DNA from: Tachypleus tridentatus
Lineage: Eukaryota > Arthropoda > Merostomata > Xiphosura > Limulidae
Assembly: GCF_004210375.1 (NCBI RefSeq)
Contig: NC_134830.1
Span: 8,370,001-8,434,000, forward strand
Direction of reading: 5' to 3'
Length of the DNA stretch: 64,000 nt
The position numbers were made by a program, and so were the translations under genes. The notes below the pieces were generated by a model. It ran no database searches, was not told where the DNA came from, and was given only the letters and a program-made list of their open reading frames with translations. This document shows positions 1-11,547 of this stretch, piece after piece (position 1 is the stretch's first letter; each line of letters opens with the position of its first letter).

Positions 1-864
1 CCACACCATAGTTTGCTGCCATTCATAAGAGTACTTGCTTGTCCAGAAATGTGAAGTGTTTGGGGTCCAATGCAGTTGCACCCATCAGAACACTGCAGGC
101 ATCAGAGGAGAATCTTTCATTCAGCTCATTGAGCATCCTGTCTGTGATGGCATAGAAGGTGTGTCTCCTGGCATCTGGTGTTAGGTCATCTCTTTGGCCA
201 GTACTAGATGTGATTATGAATTTGTCCAGGTGTGTGGGGACAGATTGCTGTCCATCTTGATGCACCGTCTCAGTGCATATTCCCACTTTCTTACATATAT
301 CCTCAGCAGACTCTTCCAAGTTTTCCCATGCTGCTTCAGTTCTCATTTCTAAAGACCAGAGATGACAGATTGTACTAGGTCCTCTGCAGAGGCCAGCTGC
401 AGGTCAGGTGACTGGAGGTGGTCTGATAGCTGTGTTGTCGTCAGCAGTAGTTTTTTCTATGGCCACTAGACTGGTTACGAACTACTGATCTAGGAGGATG
501 CACACGCCCTTTGATTCAGTGGCTCTGTGAACATTGTCCTCTCCACAAGACGCTTTAGGATTGTCAACGTTGTTGTCTAATCTTCGTCAAAGCTCAAGAT
601 AGAATGGCATTATACAGAGATCGGCAATACAGTGCATGAGTTTCAGTGCATTCAGTACGTTGCTATGGGACGCATGACACATACTTCCGTCTTTATGAAG
701 ACGTTGAGTTCTACAGATATATGTCTCTTTGATGTTAATTGTTAAGCAACAACGACGATTGTGTTTTCCATATTTTATGAATATATGTAGGTAACAATAT
801 TGGGAGGCTGAGGGGGGCTTGGCTCATTTGGGGGGCTCAAGCCCCCTCCTTGGCGCCGGCACTG
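1..864 (-). mobile_element. Internally deleted hAT element, right part
   Basis: The stretch around 836-864, read on the minus strand, begins CAGTGCCGGCGCC and continues into a G/C-rich tract. A CAGTG start is typical of hAT terminal inverted repeats. The inner part holds a perfect palindrome of GGGGGCT and AGCCCCC around 830-847. With the transposase fragment at 23-445, this looks like an internally deleted hAT copy whose other end lies outside the window, so the 8-bp target duplication cannot be checked. The link between terminus and coding fragment is inference. Confidence 0.45.
23..445 (-). pseudogene. hAT-type (ZMYM1-like) transposase fragment, frameshifted
   Basis: The minus strand is open for 107 codons (346 to 23, ending in TGA). 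The C-terminal part, with DPKHFTFLD and an Asn-Glu-Leu-rich helix before it, resembles the C-terminal region of hAT-superfamily transposases and their ZMYM1-like relatives. Coding resemblance continues upstream to about 445 in another frame (residues like LQSPDLQLASAEDLVQ, typical of the preceding helix). The reading frame therefore shifts near 345-352. No catalytic or zinc-finger region is present. The copy is dead and very partial. The family call is from memory of the motif pattern; the remainder of the 3' side lies left of the window. Confidence 0.6.
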
Positions 865-1129
865 GCTTCTTCTCCACTACCGACAAGGAATGTCTATGAA
901 AGAGAGATGTGTAACCTATGCTAGTTATGTAGAGATTAGTAATTGATCGGATGCTCATTATGGTAGTAAATTTTTGAAAGATGAAATGAATTCTAATCGC
1001 ACAACAGGAATTAAAACGTTGAATGGTTATTATAACACTTGAGATATTTTTAGTTTATTTATTAAGCACAAAGCTGTAGTGTGGGCTACCTAGTGGTGCA
1101 GTGGATATAAATTAAAAATGTTACTCGCA

Positions 1130-1440
1130 TTGTGCAGGGTGTTCAAAAAATGTCTATGACCATAGGCATTTCAATGAATTTTGCTGAATGTGTTTCAGAT
1201 GTTGTCATTGCAATTCGAAAAAATATTAGGAGACGGAATTTCCTTTGTATTAGAACACTGTCAGCATATTCGTGTCCTTGTTGATGGCCCGACACTCGTC
1301 GTGAATTAGTTGTTTCAGATGTTTGGTGACCCTGATCTTTTCTTTGTACACACGTGCTTTGAGCTATCTCCATAAGAAGACATTCTAGGAAGTAAAGTCT
1401 CGATATCTTGGGAATTATTCCTGCAGACTACTGTGCTAAT
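1130..1440 (-). pseudogene. Degraded mariner-like transposase C-terminus
   Basis: Read on the minus strand, one frame from about 1425 to 1300 gives FPRYRDFTS, stop, NVFLWR, stop, LKARVYKEKIRVTKHLK. This matches the PRSPDLTP-x-DFFLWG-x-LK-x-xVY block near the third catalytic acid of mariner-related (DDE_3) transposases. Downstream the frame stays recognisable to about 1140, where 'gggtgttcaaaaaatg' resembles the outer end of such elements. At least two in-frame stops break it. The open stretch at 1460-1711 on the same strand may be an unrecognised upstream part. Family placement is from memory. Confidence 0.5.
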
Positions 1441-1857
1441 CCAGTGTACTGGGAATGTGTTATTCAAACAAGTTGGGAATTCTGAGCTGCAAATTAATCA
1501 CGGTTCCAGACTTCTTAGACACCTTGCGCATATGTTGTGGCATAGTATTTGTGACTTTCACAATATAAGGACCTTTTACTTGGATCCAACTTAATACAAT
1601 CACCAGATGGCGATGGTCAGGAACCTTTTTTTGAAGCAAGAGAATACCAAACTTTAGTTTCATTTTCTGGGATGAAACAGCACATTGTTGACATTTCATC
1701 TTCAGTGGCAAACTGAAGTTTAAGTTAAAAGTTTTAGTTAATTAGACAGAGAATTAAATATACTGTTTAAAGTAGTAGTTAAACAAAGAATTGCAAACGT
1801 TAATGTAAACATCATGCGATGAAAGTTTACACCTATGAATATTTTAAACAACAGTTA
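1441..1857. other. No recognised gene
   Basis: An open minus-strand stretch (1460-1711, 83 codons) has no recognised motif. It may be further decayed transposase sequence belonging to the remnant just before it. Nothing else is visible. Confidence 0.3.
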
Positions 1858-1990
1858 GCTCCCCAGTGGCATAGCGGTATGTCTGTGGACTTACTTACAA
1901 CGATAGAAAGAGGGTTTCGATACCTGTGGTGGGAAAAGCACAGATAGCCTATTGTGTAGCTTTGTGATTAACTTCAAAACAACAAAAATA
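1858..1990 (+). mobile_element. SINE-V copy
   Basis: tRNA-Val(TAC)-derived SINE on the plus strand. The head holds an A-box-like 'tggcatagcggtatg', an anticodon-region 'cttacaa' and a B-box-like 'ggtttcgatacc', followed by the family tail 'agcctattgtgtagcttt' and an A/C-rich end. It is near full length for the family and slightly diverged. Confidence 0.8.
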
Positions 1991-3547
1991 ACATTTAAAT
2001 TAATACAAATCAAAAACAAGTTTACAATAAGACTAAACAAAAAACAAACATGTCCGCTACTAGTCCTGGTCATTACCATTACGTCATAGTAAAAAAATGT
2101 CTGAAGTCCTGGGTCATACCTCCCCAGAAGGTTGGGTAATGTTTCATCTGTTAAATCTGACACGAAGGAAGATGCAGGACAACTCAGTATTCACAGAGAA
2201 TTAATAGGAGTTGAGAGTAGAACCTAGAACGTCTCAACTCCTAGTGTTCTCCACGCTGCCTTTGGGAACTATTGTCATAAGTACATTTTTTTCATCTTCA
2301 AACTGCAAATTATTTTTACTTAATAGCTCAGAGAATCTGTTCTCACGAATATTTATCGGATACTGACAAACACTGGTACAGTTACAGATATGTTTATATA
2401 TAGTTTTGGGTGGTATTGTTGAAGTGTTCTTGGACTACATTGACTCACTTAGGCTTGAATATAGAAGGGGCGAAAATAACTTTCCTTTTCAGATCACACT
2501 TAACTAGAACTATGTGCCCATTGGGAGTATAGAACCATGACTTTTAGCGTTATAACAGAAGGGAAGGGACACGAGTATTCTGTGTTTACAGTTTCAGTCT
2601 GCAAAAGGACAGACATAATTTGATATTATATATATATCTATTGATAAAATGAAAGAATTTGTTAACAAATCAAACAAACCATCTTGTACGTGTAGAAATG
2701 TCTATTTTAAACCTTTGTTACTTAATTGTTTTAATTAATTTCCACGGATTATTACTTTAATGTTCTATTTTCAGAATATCAAGAAGGGATTTAGTGAATT
2801 TGTTTTTCTAGGATCAGCCAATGAAGAGTTTTCTTGTTTTTTGCTAGACAACCAATTAAAACTTCTTTCTTTAGGACATTAACCAATAAAACGTTTCACT
2901 TGTTTTAAAGACCCCGAGTTTAAAGGAATATAATATTAGAAGAGAAATTTGATTTAATAAGTGTGAAATAATACATTAGTTGGATAATGAGGAATATTAC
3001 AAAAAAAGCATTAATCGTTTTCACGTAACAAAAATTATGGACAAAGTGTGCAATGGCTCTCTGATAGAGTTCTGAGCCGGTCTCGAACCCGTGTTTTGCC
3101 ATAAAATATTCCCTGCACTTTAATCTGCGAGTGTGTTTTATAAAAGTACACTTCAATGTAGAGTGTTGACAAATAGCTGCATTCCCCTGGTCCAGTAGTT
3201 TGAAATTAGGGTTAACAACAAATAACTTTAGTATCTTTATCACATATATATATATACGTATAATTCCATATAATATATCATATTAGTGTTATGGGGTTCG
3301 AAGGGTTAAGCTAAAAACGGCAGCCAATAATAATAATATGATATTAGGATGTAATTCATGAAAAAATAAAACGAAACTCTGTACATTTATGGTCAAGAAA
3401 AGAATTTTGGACAACTTTCACAACTTTTACTTTTCAGTTACTGTGTTTCATATTTTTTATAATAAATTAACGTTTTAATACTTTATCTCCAACACAGTAA
3501 ATTCAATAAATCAAAATGTGTTTTTGGTTTATGTTCTCCTAGAGGAA
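1991..3547. other. Unique AT-rich DNA, no gene seen
   Basis: No coding stretch with recognisable motifs and no tandem array. It holds short TA-rich runs (about 2630 and 3245). Open stretches on the minus strand at 1891-2163 and 2920-3243 have no recognisable protein features. Confidence 0.5.
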
Positions 3548-3672
3548 GCCTCTAGTACCACAGCAGTTTGTCTGCGGACTTATAACTCTAAAATTCCGGT
3601 TTTGATACCCATGGTGAGCACACCACAAATAGTCCATTGTTTAACTTTGTGCTAAAATATCAACAGACAAAT
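3548..3672 (+). mobile_element. SINE-V copy, diverged
   Basis: The order of elements is that of SINE-V: 'gtctgcggacttataac', a weak B box 'ggttttgatacccatgg', then 'agtccattgtttaacttt'. The promoter boxes carry substitutions, so this is an old copy. Confidence 0.7.
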
Positions 3673-3723
3673 AAAAGTAAATGACCATCGTTGACGCGAG
3701 AGTTAATAGATTAGAATCTAACT

Positions 3724-3793
3724 TTAACCCTTAAACAGCACGAATGTTGTGGGAAGCATCACCAATTGATGATGGCCGCCGTTTAAGGGTTAA
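3724..3793. mobile_element. Tiny piggyBac-like MITE (62 bp plus TTAA duplication)
   Basis: TTAA at 3724-3727 and TTAA at 3790-3793 flank a 62-bp element. Its ends CCCTTAAACAGC and GCCGTTTAAGGG are inverted repeats of 12 bp with one mismatch. A TTAA target and a CCC-starting inverted repeat are hallmarks of the piggyBac superfamily. The inside is only 38 bp and contains no coding sequence. A chance palindrome remains possible, but the target site and the end bases both fit. Confidence 0.55.
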
Positions 3794-4700
3794 CCAACTA
3801 CTACTCTCAAAACAATTAGAAAACTCTATGAGGGTTAGTCGTAAATAGTTTCATGAGTTTTTCTCACAAATACCCAAGTGAGGGCTTATTTGCGCTAAGT
3901 TTCAATATTTCGTAACAATGTTCGTTAGCCCTAAAATACAACTCGTGAATACAAAAAAAAATATTGTTTTTTTTCATTAAAAGTAAAATTCACAATTCTA
4001 CACGAAGTTTCTTTTAACTGGAATTTCCCACTTGCATGATATCGTATGTTGTAACAGTGGCTATTAAAGTACCAGGTAAAACACCCCACTCACACCCCGT
4101 AAAGCTCACACAGTAGTCACTAATTTAGAACCTGTGCCCAGAGGGAGGGAAACCTGATGACAGGGTTCGCTTTATATTCGGATATCAGGATTGACTTTTG
4201 TAATTAACATTTTCCCTTACATGAATAACACGGAACTTGTCACTTGAAGTTACGGTTCGAACATTGGTCCTTTTCATACCAAGCCTGCCACGCTTACTGT
4301 TATCAAGTTCTTCCTAGTGATGTTGTAAATTATAAAACAGTTTCACTCCAAAACTAACTGTTGCGCATTCAACAACGAGTCACTGTTCCTTTTTTATTAT
4401 AATTTCCATTTTTATTCATCCACTAGTTTACAATTCTAGTAGATAACAAACTCGAGCTCTCATTCCGAAGGTTCAAAGTTCACGATCCTAAAATCTATAA
4501 ATTGTAGTATATATAATAAAACAAACAATAACATGACCAATGTTACTAATCGTTTAATTTAAATTAAAAGTAAGGCTTAACGATTTTATTACTTTATTTA
4601 TTTTATTTTCTGAAATTTCTAGTTTCAGGTTATTTTGTCGACTTCAAAAATTTTAGATAAGATTGATCTTCTCTGAAAAATAATGTGTGAAGCAGTTACC
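3794..4700. other. Unique DNA, no gene seen
   Basis: AT-rich sequence without recognised coding, RNA or repeat features up to the start of the 31-bp array. Confidence 0.5.
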
Positions 4701-5712
4701 GTTAGATTACTACAGTAAATATGGATCTGTTGTTAGATTACTACAGTAAGTATGGATCTGTTGTTAGATTACTACAGTAAGTATGGATCTGTTGTTAGAT
4801 TACTACAGTTAGTATGGATCTGTTGTTAGATTACTACAGTTAATATGGATCTGTTGTTAGATTACTACAGTAAGTATGGATCTGTTGTTAGATTACTACA
4901 TTAAGTATGGATCTGTTGTTAGATTACTACAGTAAGTATGGATCTGTTGTTAGATTACTACAGTAAGTATGGATCTGTTGTTAGATTACTACATTAAGTA
5001 TGGATCTGTTGTTAGATTACTACAGTAAGTATGGATCTGTTGTTAGATTACTACAGTTAATATGGATCTGTTGTTAGATTACTACAGTAAGTATGGATCT
5101 GTTGTTAGATTACTACAGTTAATATGGATCTGTTGTTAGATTACTACAGTAAGTATGGATCTGTTGTTAGATTACTACAGTTGGTATGGATCTGTTGTTA
5201 GATTACTACAGTTAATATGGATCTGTTGTTAGATTACTACAGTAAGTATGGATCAGTTGTTAGATTACTACAGTTAATATGGATCTGTTGTTAGATTACT
5301 ACAGTAAGTATGGATCTGTTGTTAGATTACTACAGTAAGTATGGATCAGTTGTTAGATTACTAAGGTATATATGGATCAGTTGTTAGTTAGTTTGTTTGT
5401 TTGTTTTGAATTTCGCGCAAAGCTACTCGAGGGCTATCTGCGCTAGCCGTCCCTAATTTAGCAGTGTAAGACTAAAGGGAAGGCAGCTAGTCATCACCAT
5501 CCACCGCGAACTCTTGAGCTACTCTTTTACCAACGTATAGTGGGATTGACCGTCACATTATAACGCCTCCACGGCTGAAAAGGCGAGCATGTTTGGAATC
5601 AGTTGTTAAATTACTAAGGTATGTATAGGTCAGTTCTTAGATTACTTAGGTATGTACGAATCTGTTGTTAGATTACTACACTATGTACGGATCAGTTATT
5701 AGATTACTATGG
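4701..5712. repeat. 31-bp minisatellite, left block
   Basis: About 22 tandem copies of a 31-bp unit (core 'ttagattactacagtaagt' followed by 'atggatctgttg') run to 5390. After a SINE (5391-5596) about four further, more diverged copies follow to 5712. Copies in the main block differ by only one to three bases, so that part was recently homogenised. The array continues beyond the Tc3-like element at 7221. Confidence 0.95.
5391..5596 (-). mobile_element. SINE-T copy lacking its tRNA head, inside the 31-bp array
   Basis: Minus-orientation SINE-T. It starts with the reversed tail (gtttgtttgttttgaatttc), runs through the body including 'ctatctgcgctagccgtcc', and stops after 'gcgagcatgtttgg', just before the tRNA-like part. 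5'-truncation is expected for LINE-driven insertion. Minisatellite units lie on both sides, so it inserted into the array. Confidence 0.9.
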
Positions 5713-7220
5713 TACACTGCTGGCCAAAATCTTAAGGCCAATGAGCATAAAGAAAAAAATATACATTTTGCGTTGTGTCTCAACCATTTATTTGAGTAGA
5801 GCTTCAAAAAATAAAAATAAGAAAAGGGAAAATAAAAAAAAAAACATTGTGTAAGCATTTAATAGGAAAAATGTGAACACTGTGAAATTAGCCTAAATAC
5901 TAGCTGGGCAAAAGTTTAAGACCATACCTAAAATAAGTTATAACCATGGTAGGAAATGCCCAATAAGAGATCTTAGCAGTGAGTTGTACGGCCGTTATTG
6001 CAAATAACTGGTTGGAATGTTATTCCAAATGGTGAAAATGGCTTCACGAAGATCATGCACTGTTTGGAATTGACGTCCATTTCTATAGACTTCACTTACC
6101 ATGCACCCCAGACACTTTCAATGGGGTTCAGTTGGGGTGAACACTCTGGATGGCCCAAAAGAATCACGTTATTTGCCATGAAAAATGTTATTTGCCGTTC
6201 TTTGTTCTGCGGGCATTGTGGATTGCAGCGTTGTCCTGCTGAAAGATCCAGTCATTTCCACACTAGCGATGGCCTTCAGTCAATAAGGATGCTTTCTCCA
6301 ACATGACAATGTAGCCAGCCGTTGTTTGACGCCCCTGTATAACCTGAAGCTCCATTGTACTTTGGAAGGAGAAAGCACCCCAGATCATGATGGAACCTCC
6401 TCCACTGTGTCATGTAGAAAATGTCTCCGATGGGATATCCTTATCGTGCCAGTAACGTTGGAAGCCATCTGGACCATCCAGATTAATTGTTTTCTCATCA
6501 GAGAACAAAACCTTCTTCCACTTTTCTACGTCCCATGTTTTGTGCTTCTCAGCAAAGTTTAACTGAGCTGTTTCGTGGTGTGGAAGAAAACGTGGCCTTT
6601 GAAGACGTTTACGGTTTTTAAAGCCTTTCTCTCGTAGATGCCGTCTAATTGTTCTTGAGCTGCATTCTGCGTTTTTAAGGGCCTTAATCTGGCTCGACGA
6701 TTGGCTGGTGTCTTGCCGGATAACCCATCGAATCGTCTTGCTCAACACCGGCGAAATCGTCTTGGGCCGACCATTTGAAATTCTCGTTCCGCGTCCCTCA
6801 GGGTCTTTTAAGAAATTTGCAACAGCAGTTTTACTACGCCCAATCTCACCAGCGATGGCACGTTGAGAGAGACTTTGCTTTTGCAGATCGACAATTTTGC
6901 CACATTCAAACTCTGTCAACTTTATAGCCTTTGTCATGTTTTTACCCAGTGTAACACAGGAGATGTCAGTGGGAGATGTTGACAACGCTAATGCTTGAAC
7001 ACAAATGACTAAATTTCGTTACGTGTTTACCGATTAACGCTTCCTTTCAGTATGATCTTAAACTTTTGACCAGCTAGTATTTAGACCAATTTCATAGTGT
7101 TCACATTTTTCTTATTTTCATCTTTCGAAGCTCTACTCAAATAAGTGGTTGAGTCTAACAACGCAAGATGCATATTTTTTCTTCATGTCCATTGGCCTTA
7201 AGATTTTGGCCAGCAGTGTA
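5713..7220 (-). mobile_element. Tc3-like Tc1/mariner transposon with long inverted repeats
   Basis: The element spans 5715-7218 (1504 bp) and is bounded by TA at 5713-5714 and 7219-7220, the expected Tc1/mariner target duplication. Its ends 'cactgctggccaaaatctta' are perfect inverted repeats at the tips. Similarity continues as long subterminal repeats (about 5715-5928 and 7050-7218; the left one has an extra insert of about 45 bp). A second internal motif, 'tagctgg-caaaagtttaag', resembles the tip and may be an inner transposase-binding site, as in Tc3. It sits in the 31-bp minisatellite at the TA of 'ggtatgtac'. Its transposase is broken. Confidence 0.93.
5995..6985 (-). pseudogene. Tc3-like transposase pseudogene
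   Basis: The first 191 codons (6985 to 6410) are open. Residues about 20-60 form a helix-turn-helix ([20 protein letters not shown] and onward). A second DNA-binding helix set lies around 85-125. [16 protein letters not shown] carries the first catalytic Asp. A TGA at 6410-6412 stands where relatives have Arg in FST-R-HSGGG, consistent with CGA to TGA decay. The same frame continues with GGGSIMIWGAF, hits TAG at 6263-6265, then gives FQQDNAAIHNA with the second Asp. A frameshift separates this from LNPIESVWG with the third acid near 6115-6131. Intact relatives have about 340 residues, so only small lesions separate this copy from full length. Confidence 0.93.
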
Positions 7221-7985
7221 TGTACGAATCAGTTGGTAGATTACTACAGTATGTACTGATTAGTTGTTAGATTACTAAGGTATGTATGGGTTAGTTGTTA
7301 GATCACAAAGGTATGTATGGAATCAGTTATGAGATTACTTCAGTATCTACAGATTAGTTAATAGATTACTACGGTATGTACGGATCAGTTATGAGATTAC
7401 TTCAGTATCTACAGATTAGTTAATAGATTACTACGGTATGTACGGATCAGTTATGAGATTACGTCAGTATCTACAGATTAGTTAATAGATTACTACGGTA
7501 TGTACGGATCAGTTATGAGATTACTTCAGTATCTACAGATTAGTTAATAGATTGCTACGGTATGTACGGATCAGTTATGAGATTACTTCAGTATCTACAG
7601 ATTAGTTAATAGATTGCTACGGTATGTACGGATCAGTTATGAGATTACGTCAGTATCTACAGATTAGTTAATAGATTGCTACGGTATGTACGGATCAGTT
7701 ATGAGATTACTCCAGTATCTACAGATTAGTTAATAGATTGCTACGGTATGTACGGATCAGTTATGAGATTACTTCAGTATCTACAGATTAGTTAATAGAT
7801 TACTACGGTATGTACGGATCAGTTATGAGATTACTTCAGTATCTACAGATTAGTTAATAGATTGCTACGGTATTTACGGATCAGTTATGAGATTACTTCA
7901 GTATCTACAGATTAGTTAATAGATTGCTACGGTATGTACGGATCAGTTATGAGATTACTTCAGTATCTTCAGATTAGTTGTTAGT
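7221..7985. repeat. 62-bp dimeric minisatellite, right block of the 31-bp array
   Basis: After a few irregular 31-bp units (7221-7330) the array becomes about ten copies of a 62-bp unit. Each is two diverged 31-bp monomers: one with 'gagattacttcagtatctac', one with 'tagattactacggtatgtac'. Both halves align to the unit left of the transposon. The dimer is a higher-order repeat that arose only on this side. Confidence 0.93.
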
Positions 7986-9347
7986 TTCAGACATTTCTGT
8001 ACAACGATAGAAAATTAAATAATACATTACGCAGACTTAACTTCTGGTCATAATTTAGTGTCAGTTATGTATTGAAGACAAATAAATAGTGATATATAAA
8101 TATTGACAAGCTGGATCTGTAAAGACGACCGGCTGGTTCACATATATTCTCGTTTACATGACGTCAGTGCGTTTTCTAAAACTGTTAATATTCCGCACAC
8201 ATTAGTATGTTAAATCTTTTACGTTGGTACATTTGAGCAACAAGAAGGTAAAGTAATGGCCACTGTCCGCGTAACCCTTCCAGAGGTCATTCGGACGTCT
8301 AACAACCCAGCACGAAATGAGCTTCGATTACATCAAAGCCTCTGAGACATTAATGGGGCGAAGCAAAAGTTATCAGACGGGTTTATTAATCCAGGACGTT
8401 CCAGATTTATCCATCTGTAGATAAGAGGAAGAAATGTCTGTAACGTTGCTCAGCACGTGTTCTTCTCTCACTGTAAACCTAAAGATTTTAGAAAGATCTG
8501 AAATTTATATAAAATAGGAGGTTACAACGAGGTATGTGACATCAAGGCTATGAAACGAGACAGGCTATAGATATCACTCTAATTATTTGATTTACTGAAG
8601 TAAAGCAGTGTTAGTTACATCATGTTCCCCCAAGCCCCCTCTCAGCAGTCACACAAATCATAAGATTGAGTGTTGAAAATCCAGAGACACAAAAAGACTT
8701 GACAGTTAGTTAGAAGGGTCGACTGTTGGATAATAATGTATCATGGATGAGATACTGCGTTACAAAGGTGTCAAACGATAAGATGGGTAACGTTCGACTA
8801 GTAAGGTGCTAAGGTGCTGGGTGTTTCTGACATATTTCGATATTCAGTGTCGGAAAGAAACTATTATGACAACCTTCCCACTCATGATGACGTTTCGATG
8901 ACATGAAACTACCCCCGTAACTCGAAACAACGTTAAAATGTCGTGCAATTTCACTGCTACAATATCTTATCGGCTGTTGTCACATTACTAGCTTATTCGC
9001 TTTCAAAAATTGTTTTAATGTAATACACCCAACCTGTGTAGTTTTTGCACTAAAAGGTTTGGTAACAACGAACTCAACATGCTATTGGTAGAGAAAGGAA
9101 TGAGTAAAAACCCTATAAGGTTAATGGGTGTTTATTTATTTCTATCAAGACTTCTTGAAGCTTCGTATTTTTCTAACATCATGTCGGTAGCGAAAGGGAT
9201 ACGTGAAGTGCTTTGTTTCTGTCAGCTATTAATAAATAAATACAATTTAAACTTAGTATCAATACATACTTGTCTCTATTAAAAAATATAACTCAGTGTG
9301 GAAATAACAGGCACAATAGTTTTCCGGTTACAACACTAGCGTTTGTT
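7986..9347. other. Unique DNA, no gene assigned
   Basis: No recognised gene. An open plus-strand stretch around 8235-8350 reads as plausible peptide but has no known motif or splice context. The 67-codon stretch at 9079-9282 is also unrecognised. Confidence 0.4.
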
Positions 9348-9474
9348 CGGATCGTTTGTGCTTTCTTATAGCAAAGCCACATCGGGCTATCTGCTGAGCC
9401 CACCGAGGAGAATCGAACCCCTGATTTTAGCGTTGTAACTCCGTAGACTTACCGCTGTACTAACGGGGGGGGGG
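9348..9474 (-). mobile_element. SINE-V copy, 'ctataag' tail subtype
   Basis: Minus-oriented. It begins with the subtype tail 'ttatagcaaagccacatcgg' and ends in the tRNA-like head with B box 'gaatcgaacccctg'. The head end has slipped into a run of ten G residues (about 9465-9474), likely replication slippage of its initial C run. Confidence 0.8.
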
Positions 9475-9520
9475 AATGTGTTAGGATCGAAAAACACAAT
9501 TGTCACTGCCCATAATTTGC

Positions 9521-9774
9521 TTTGTTTGTTTTTAAATTTCGCGCTAAGCTACACGAGGGCTAGCTGTATTAGCCGTCCCTAATTTAGCAGTGTAAGACCA
9601 AAAGGAAGGAAGCTAGTCATCACCACCCACAGCCAACACTTAGACTCGTCTTTTACGAAAAATAGTGGGATTGATCGAACTTTATAACGTCTCTACGGCT
9701 GAAAGGGCGAGTATGTTCGGATTCGAACTCGCGACCCTCAGATTGCGAGTGCAACCACCTGACCATGCCAGGCC
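9521..9774 (-). mobile_element. SINE-T copy, nearly full length
   Basis: From the reversed tail 'tttgtttgtttttaaatttc' to the head end 'gaccatgccaggcc'. Body and B box ('gattcgaactcgcgacc') are recognisable. Moderate divergence. Confidence 0.9.
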
Positions 9775-10599
9775 TTCATAATGTGACAACATTGCTTTAA
9801 TAGAGAAATACTTGACCTACGGTTATAACCAATCGCTTTACGATACTTCCTTTCGCCGTGGTTGCAGAGTGCCCTCTGTTGTCGGACTGAATCATTTTCT
9901 AACGTGTTGATTGTAAACTGCCAGAAATCTTTACGATTGCAAAAAAAAAAAAAGAAAGAAAAATGTTTCATGTTACTTTTGCAGTTATTACAACATTTCA
10001 CAAATTAATAAAACTTTCCTGTTTGGAGGTTAAAGGTTAATATTAAATAAACAAAAGTATGAATGAAAGATGGCAAATGAAACGATATTGAGGAGGAGGA
10101 GAAATTATAAAATATTATCGTTACCTGGACGATTGTAGCCAATAACGTAATAGTTAAGAAGAACTGTTAAAATGATGCAGAATTAATTACATCAAATAAT
10201 AGGTACGCTTATCTATGAGCCAATAGGAAAATCACAAATAGCCTGTATCCCAACCCTGCTCTAGGTTAGAAGATGGAAATCCTCGTTGATAGCGGTGTTT
10301 TAGACCATAAACCCAAGAACACCTGACACGGTTAGGCTTCATTAGCGAGTTACTGAACCCAAAGCAGAGTTGTTGTATGTAAAGCCTCATGTTTGGCAAA
10401 TGTACTTAGTAGTGTTAAACAAAACTGAACTAGGTGGTCCATTGGGTAAAGTTTCAGTGACATTTGACTTAAAAAACTGCGATTCGGAGCAACATACGTG
10501 CAAACTCCGTTTATACAAGACAGAGGAAATGGATTATAAAACTATACAACTTAAATCCGTAATTTATTGTATATTTTAAATCTATATTGTGATTTGGTC
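9775..10599. other. No gene assigned; one weak open stretch
   Basis: A plus-strand open stretch (10370-10579, 69 codons) encodes a Lys/Cys-containing peptide (NKTELGGPLGKVSVTFDLKN and onward) that looks protein-like but matches no family I can name. There is no convincing splice context. The rest has no visible feature apart from an A-rich run near 9940. Confidence 0.25.
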
Positions 10600-10713
10600 A
10601 TTGTCAAGTACAAAATTATACAGCGGGCTATCTGTGCTCTGCCCTACACAGGTATCGAAACCCGATTTTAGTGTCGTGAATCAGAGACTTGCTGCTGAAC
10701 CACTTGGGAGCTA
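10600..10713 (-). mobile_element. SINE-V copy, diverged
   Basis: Minus-oriented: 'gggctatctgtgctctgccc', then 'ggtatcgaaacccgatttta' (reverse B box), then a degraded head ending near 'ctgctgaaccacttggga'. Confidence 0.75.
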
Positions 10714-11468
10714 ATTAATATCAACATGAACAGTGTAAAACCTTTCTTCGTATAAAAAGCACATTTAACACATTCCCAGTATTTGTTTAAGCCTTCTTTT
10801 CAACCATCATAAGGCTTAGTAAAACAACCTTTCAACCAGGTAACATCCATCCGAACTCCGTTGGACTTTATTATAAGCAGAGAGATAAATACTAGTGAAA
10901 ATAAAGGTGGTGGGGTGGGATCACTTGGAACGACTGGCGGTTTTGAGCCTCCAAGAATTCTATAGCCATCTAAAGTTCACTAATATTAAGAGGCGTTTTA
11001 AGAAGATAACAAGCAGACTCATGTAACCCTAATATTTTTGTTTCTCTGTGGGCTGTCACGGAAGCTAGACGGGTAGAACATTAACGAACATCAGCAACGT
11101 CTTGTTTGAGAGAAAATAAACAATTTTAGATAAGAAATATGCTTTTGTTTGTCAGCTCTTCCAGTCTTGAGTCGTCGTCAGTTATTAAGCCTAATGGAAC
11201 CAGAAAACAATGTTGATTGCTATCTAAACCGCTCGCAGCTGGGACAAAGAAACACCTCTCACTTTGGACAGAATTTGCACATGCGCAGTCTGGTCGTACG
11301 TCAATACTGTAACATCAACCTGACTAGACTAGCCCGAGGGCTAAAGCCTTGTGAGAGGTGTCTCAGCTGTAAAACTTTTAAAATCATTCCCTGTACTTTG
11401 TTGAGACTTTATAGTTAAAAAACAAATTCAAAAACAAAGAAGAATTCGTAGAAAACGTTATTACAATA
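10714..11468. other. Unique DNA, no gene seen
   Basis: No recognised coding or RNA feature. An 89-codon plus-strand open stretch (11149-11418) lacks motifs. Confidence 0.45.
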
Positions 11469-11547
11469 AATATAATATGATATAATATAATATAATATAA
11501 TATAATATAATATAATATAATATAATATAATATAATATAATATAATA
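11469..11547. repeat. (TATAA)n microsatellite
   Basis: About 15 tandem copies of the pentamer TATAA with one interruption (tatga) near its start. Confidence 0.97.

Noticed and set aside
4701..5390. CRISPR-like array
   Set aside because: Units are contiguous without unique spacers, and the surrounding DNA is eukaryotic with SINEs.
5998..6562. Two plus-strand open frames
   Set aside because: They are antisense to the Tc3-like transposase.
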